From positions 1 to 64,000 of the forward strand of contig CAJQUW010012927.1 in assembly GCA_907163375.1 (NCBI GenBank): a DNA stretch of 64,000 nt. The letters are read 5' to 3'. Shown piece by piece: positions 63,463 through 64,000 of the stretch (positions are counted from its first letter, which is position 1; each line of letters starts with the position of its first letter). The notes under the pieces are model-generated. The model was not told where the DNA came from, ran no database searches, and saw only the letters and a list, made by a program, of their open reading frames with translations. The translations under genes and the position numbers were made by a program. Source of the stretch: Prostheceraeus crozeri. Taxonomy: Eukaryota; Platyhelminthes; Polycladida; Euryleptidae.

Positions 63463-64000
63463 CTGTGTCTTTCACGATTCATCAGCAATGAGGACGGATA
63501 TTTTAATGAAGAAGTTTTCCAAGAGTACAGAAGGAGGAATATTAAGACAAAAGAAGAGGAAGATTATTTATACAAAGAATGGAGAATTATAGAAACTTTT
63601 GAAACATCTTTAACTGCATCTTGTGATCTGCCGACGCTACGTGGTTTCTTACAAAGAATTGAAAACTACGAAAATCATCATGAGAACAGTAGTTTGAAAC
63701 TAGCTATCTTGAAGGGACGTGCATTCAAAATTCTACGTGCGGGAAATACATTTAGTGACTATTTCCAATATTCCCGGAGTTATGTCGCGTTTTTAAGAAG
63801 ACTTTATAACTTTTATTTACAATATCCGTTCATCGCCGATTCTCATGAATCCGCAACATTCTTTAAAATAAATTTTCGTATAATTTCATCGCACATCAAA
63901 AATGGACGACGCCGAAAAACATTTGAAGAAATAATGCAAACCCCAAGAATGGAAGTCCCAAGAATGGAAGTCCCAAGAATGGAAAGCCCAATGGAGTTCT
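63463..64000 (+). CDS. Unidentified open frame running off the right edge
   Basis: 179 open codons from just after a TGA at 63,460-63,462 to the window end. There is no in-frame ATG until near 63,930. TTCATCAG/CAATGAGG near 63,485 could be a splice acceptor, so it may be an internal exon; a frameshifted start is also possible. The protein is charged and helical (EEVFQEYRRRNIKTKEEEDY, then RRLYNFYLQYPFI) and ends in tandem PRMEV repeats made by a 15-bp unit. I do not recognise it. It could be host or belong to the flanking virus-like DNA. Confidence 0.45.
   Translation, partial: MCLSRFISNEDGYFNEEVFQEYRRRNIKTKEEEDYLYKEWRIIETFETSLTASCDLPTLRGFLQRIENYENHHENSSLKLAILKGRAFKILRAGNTFSDYFQYSRSYVAFLRRLYNFYLQYPFIADSHESATFFKINFRIISSHIKNGRRRKTFEEIMQTPRMEVPRMEVPRMESPMEF

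Overview
The window is nuclear DNA of a multicellular animal, probably an aquatic invertebrate; the species cannot be fixed from the sequence. The reasons are one spliced metazoan M20-family peptidase gene (PM20D2-like), Polinton/adintovirus-type integrated virus DNA, a BEL/Pao LTR retrotransposon, a Penelope-like element with a GIY-YIG nuclease, CR1/L2-like LINE remains, Tc1/mariner, PIF/Harbinger and many hAT-type elements. No rRNA, tRNA or CRISPR was seen. Most of the window is mobile DNA.

Layout. 1-4,993: left-truncated, decayed Polinton (copy A), all genes on the minus strand: membrane protein, coiled-coil protein, penton, packaging ATPase, a small protein, then part of a DNA polymerase B. 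5-15.6 kb: no host gene; non-autonomous DNA transposons, dispersed repeats and a broken Tc1 transposase. 15.7-21.1 kb: an internally deleted Harbinger element (TAA duplication) split by a 3.1-kb hAT-like element (8-bp duplication) that itself holds a 744-bp near-perfect palindrome. 21.3-25 kb: a hAT MITE and a dead LINE split by two further MITEs. 25.5-32.1 kb: a two-exon PM20D2-like gene whose 5.4-kb intron is full of nested elements. 32-34.4 kb: nothing recognised. 34.4-42.1 kb: a broken BEL/Pao element whose gag is split by a reverse-oriented Penelope fragment. 42.1-48.2 kb: repeat fragments, a second dead Tc1 copy, a hAT element and a palindrome.

48.2-63.2 kb: a nearly complete Polinton/adintovirus-like provirus (copy B). 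Rightward genes: a membrane protein with adjacent PSAP and LYPSL late-domain motifs, a coiled-coil protein, penton, A32/FtsK-like packaging ATPase. Leftward: protein-primed-type DNA polymerase B in two overlapping reading frames, a small conserved protein, a membrane-anchored second P-loop ATPase, a zinc-finger protein. Rightward again: a phage-fibre-like coiled-coil protein, two small hydrophobic virion-type proteins, the major capsid protein (one frameshift), a phospholipase A2-integrase fusion; then a leftward adenain-type protease (one frameshift). Together these cover replication, integration, capsid building and maturation, packaging, and presumably attachment, membrane penetration and egress.

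The most interesting signals are in copies A and B. They share the virion and packaging block at high similarity, yet carry different DNA polymerase B lineages downstream of the same small gene, and the polymerase block has opposite orientation. Nearly every copy B gene starts inside an A-tract resembling TTAAAAAATG, and genes end in compact 3-base-loop hairpins. Reading frames beginning with TTG, CTG or GTG were trimmed to the nearest supported ATG where possible.
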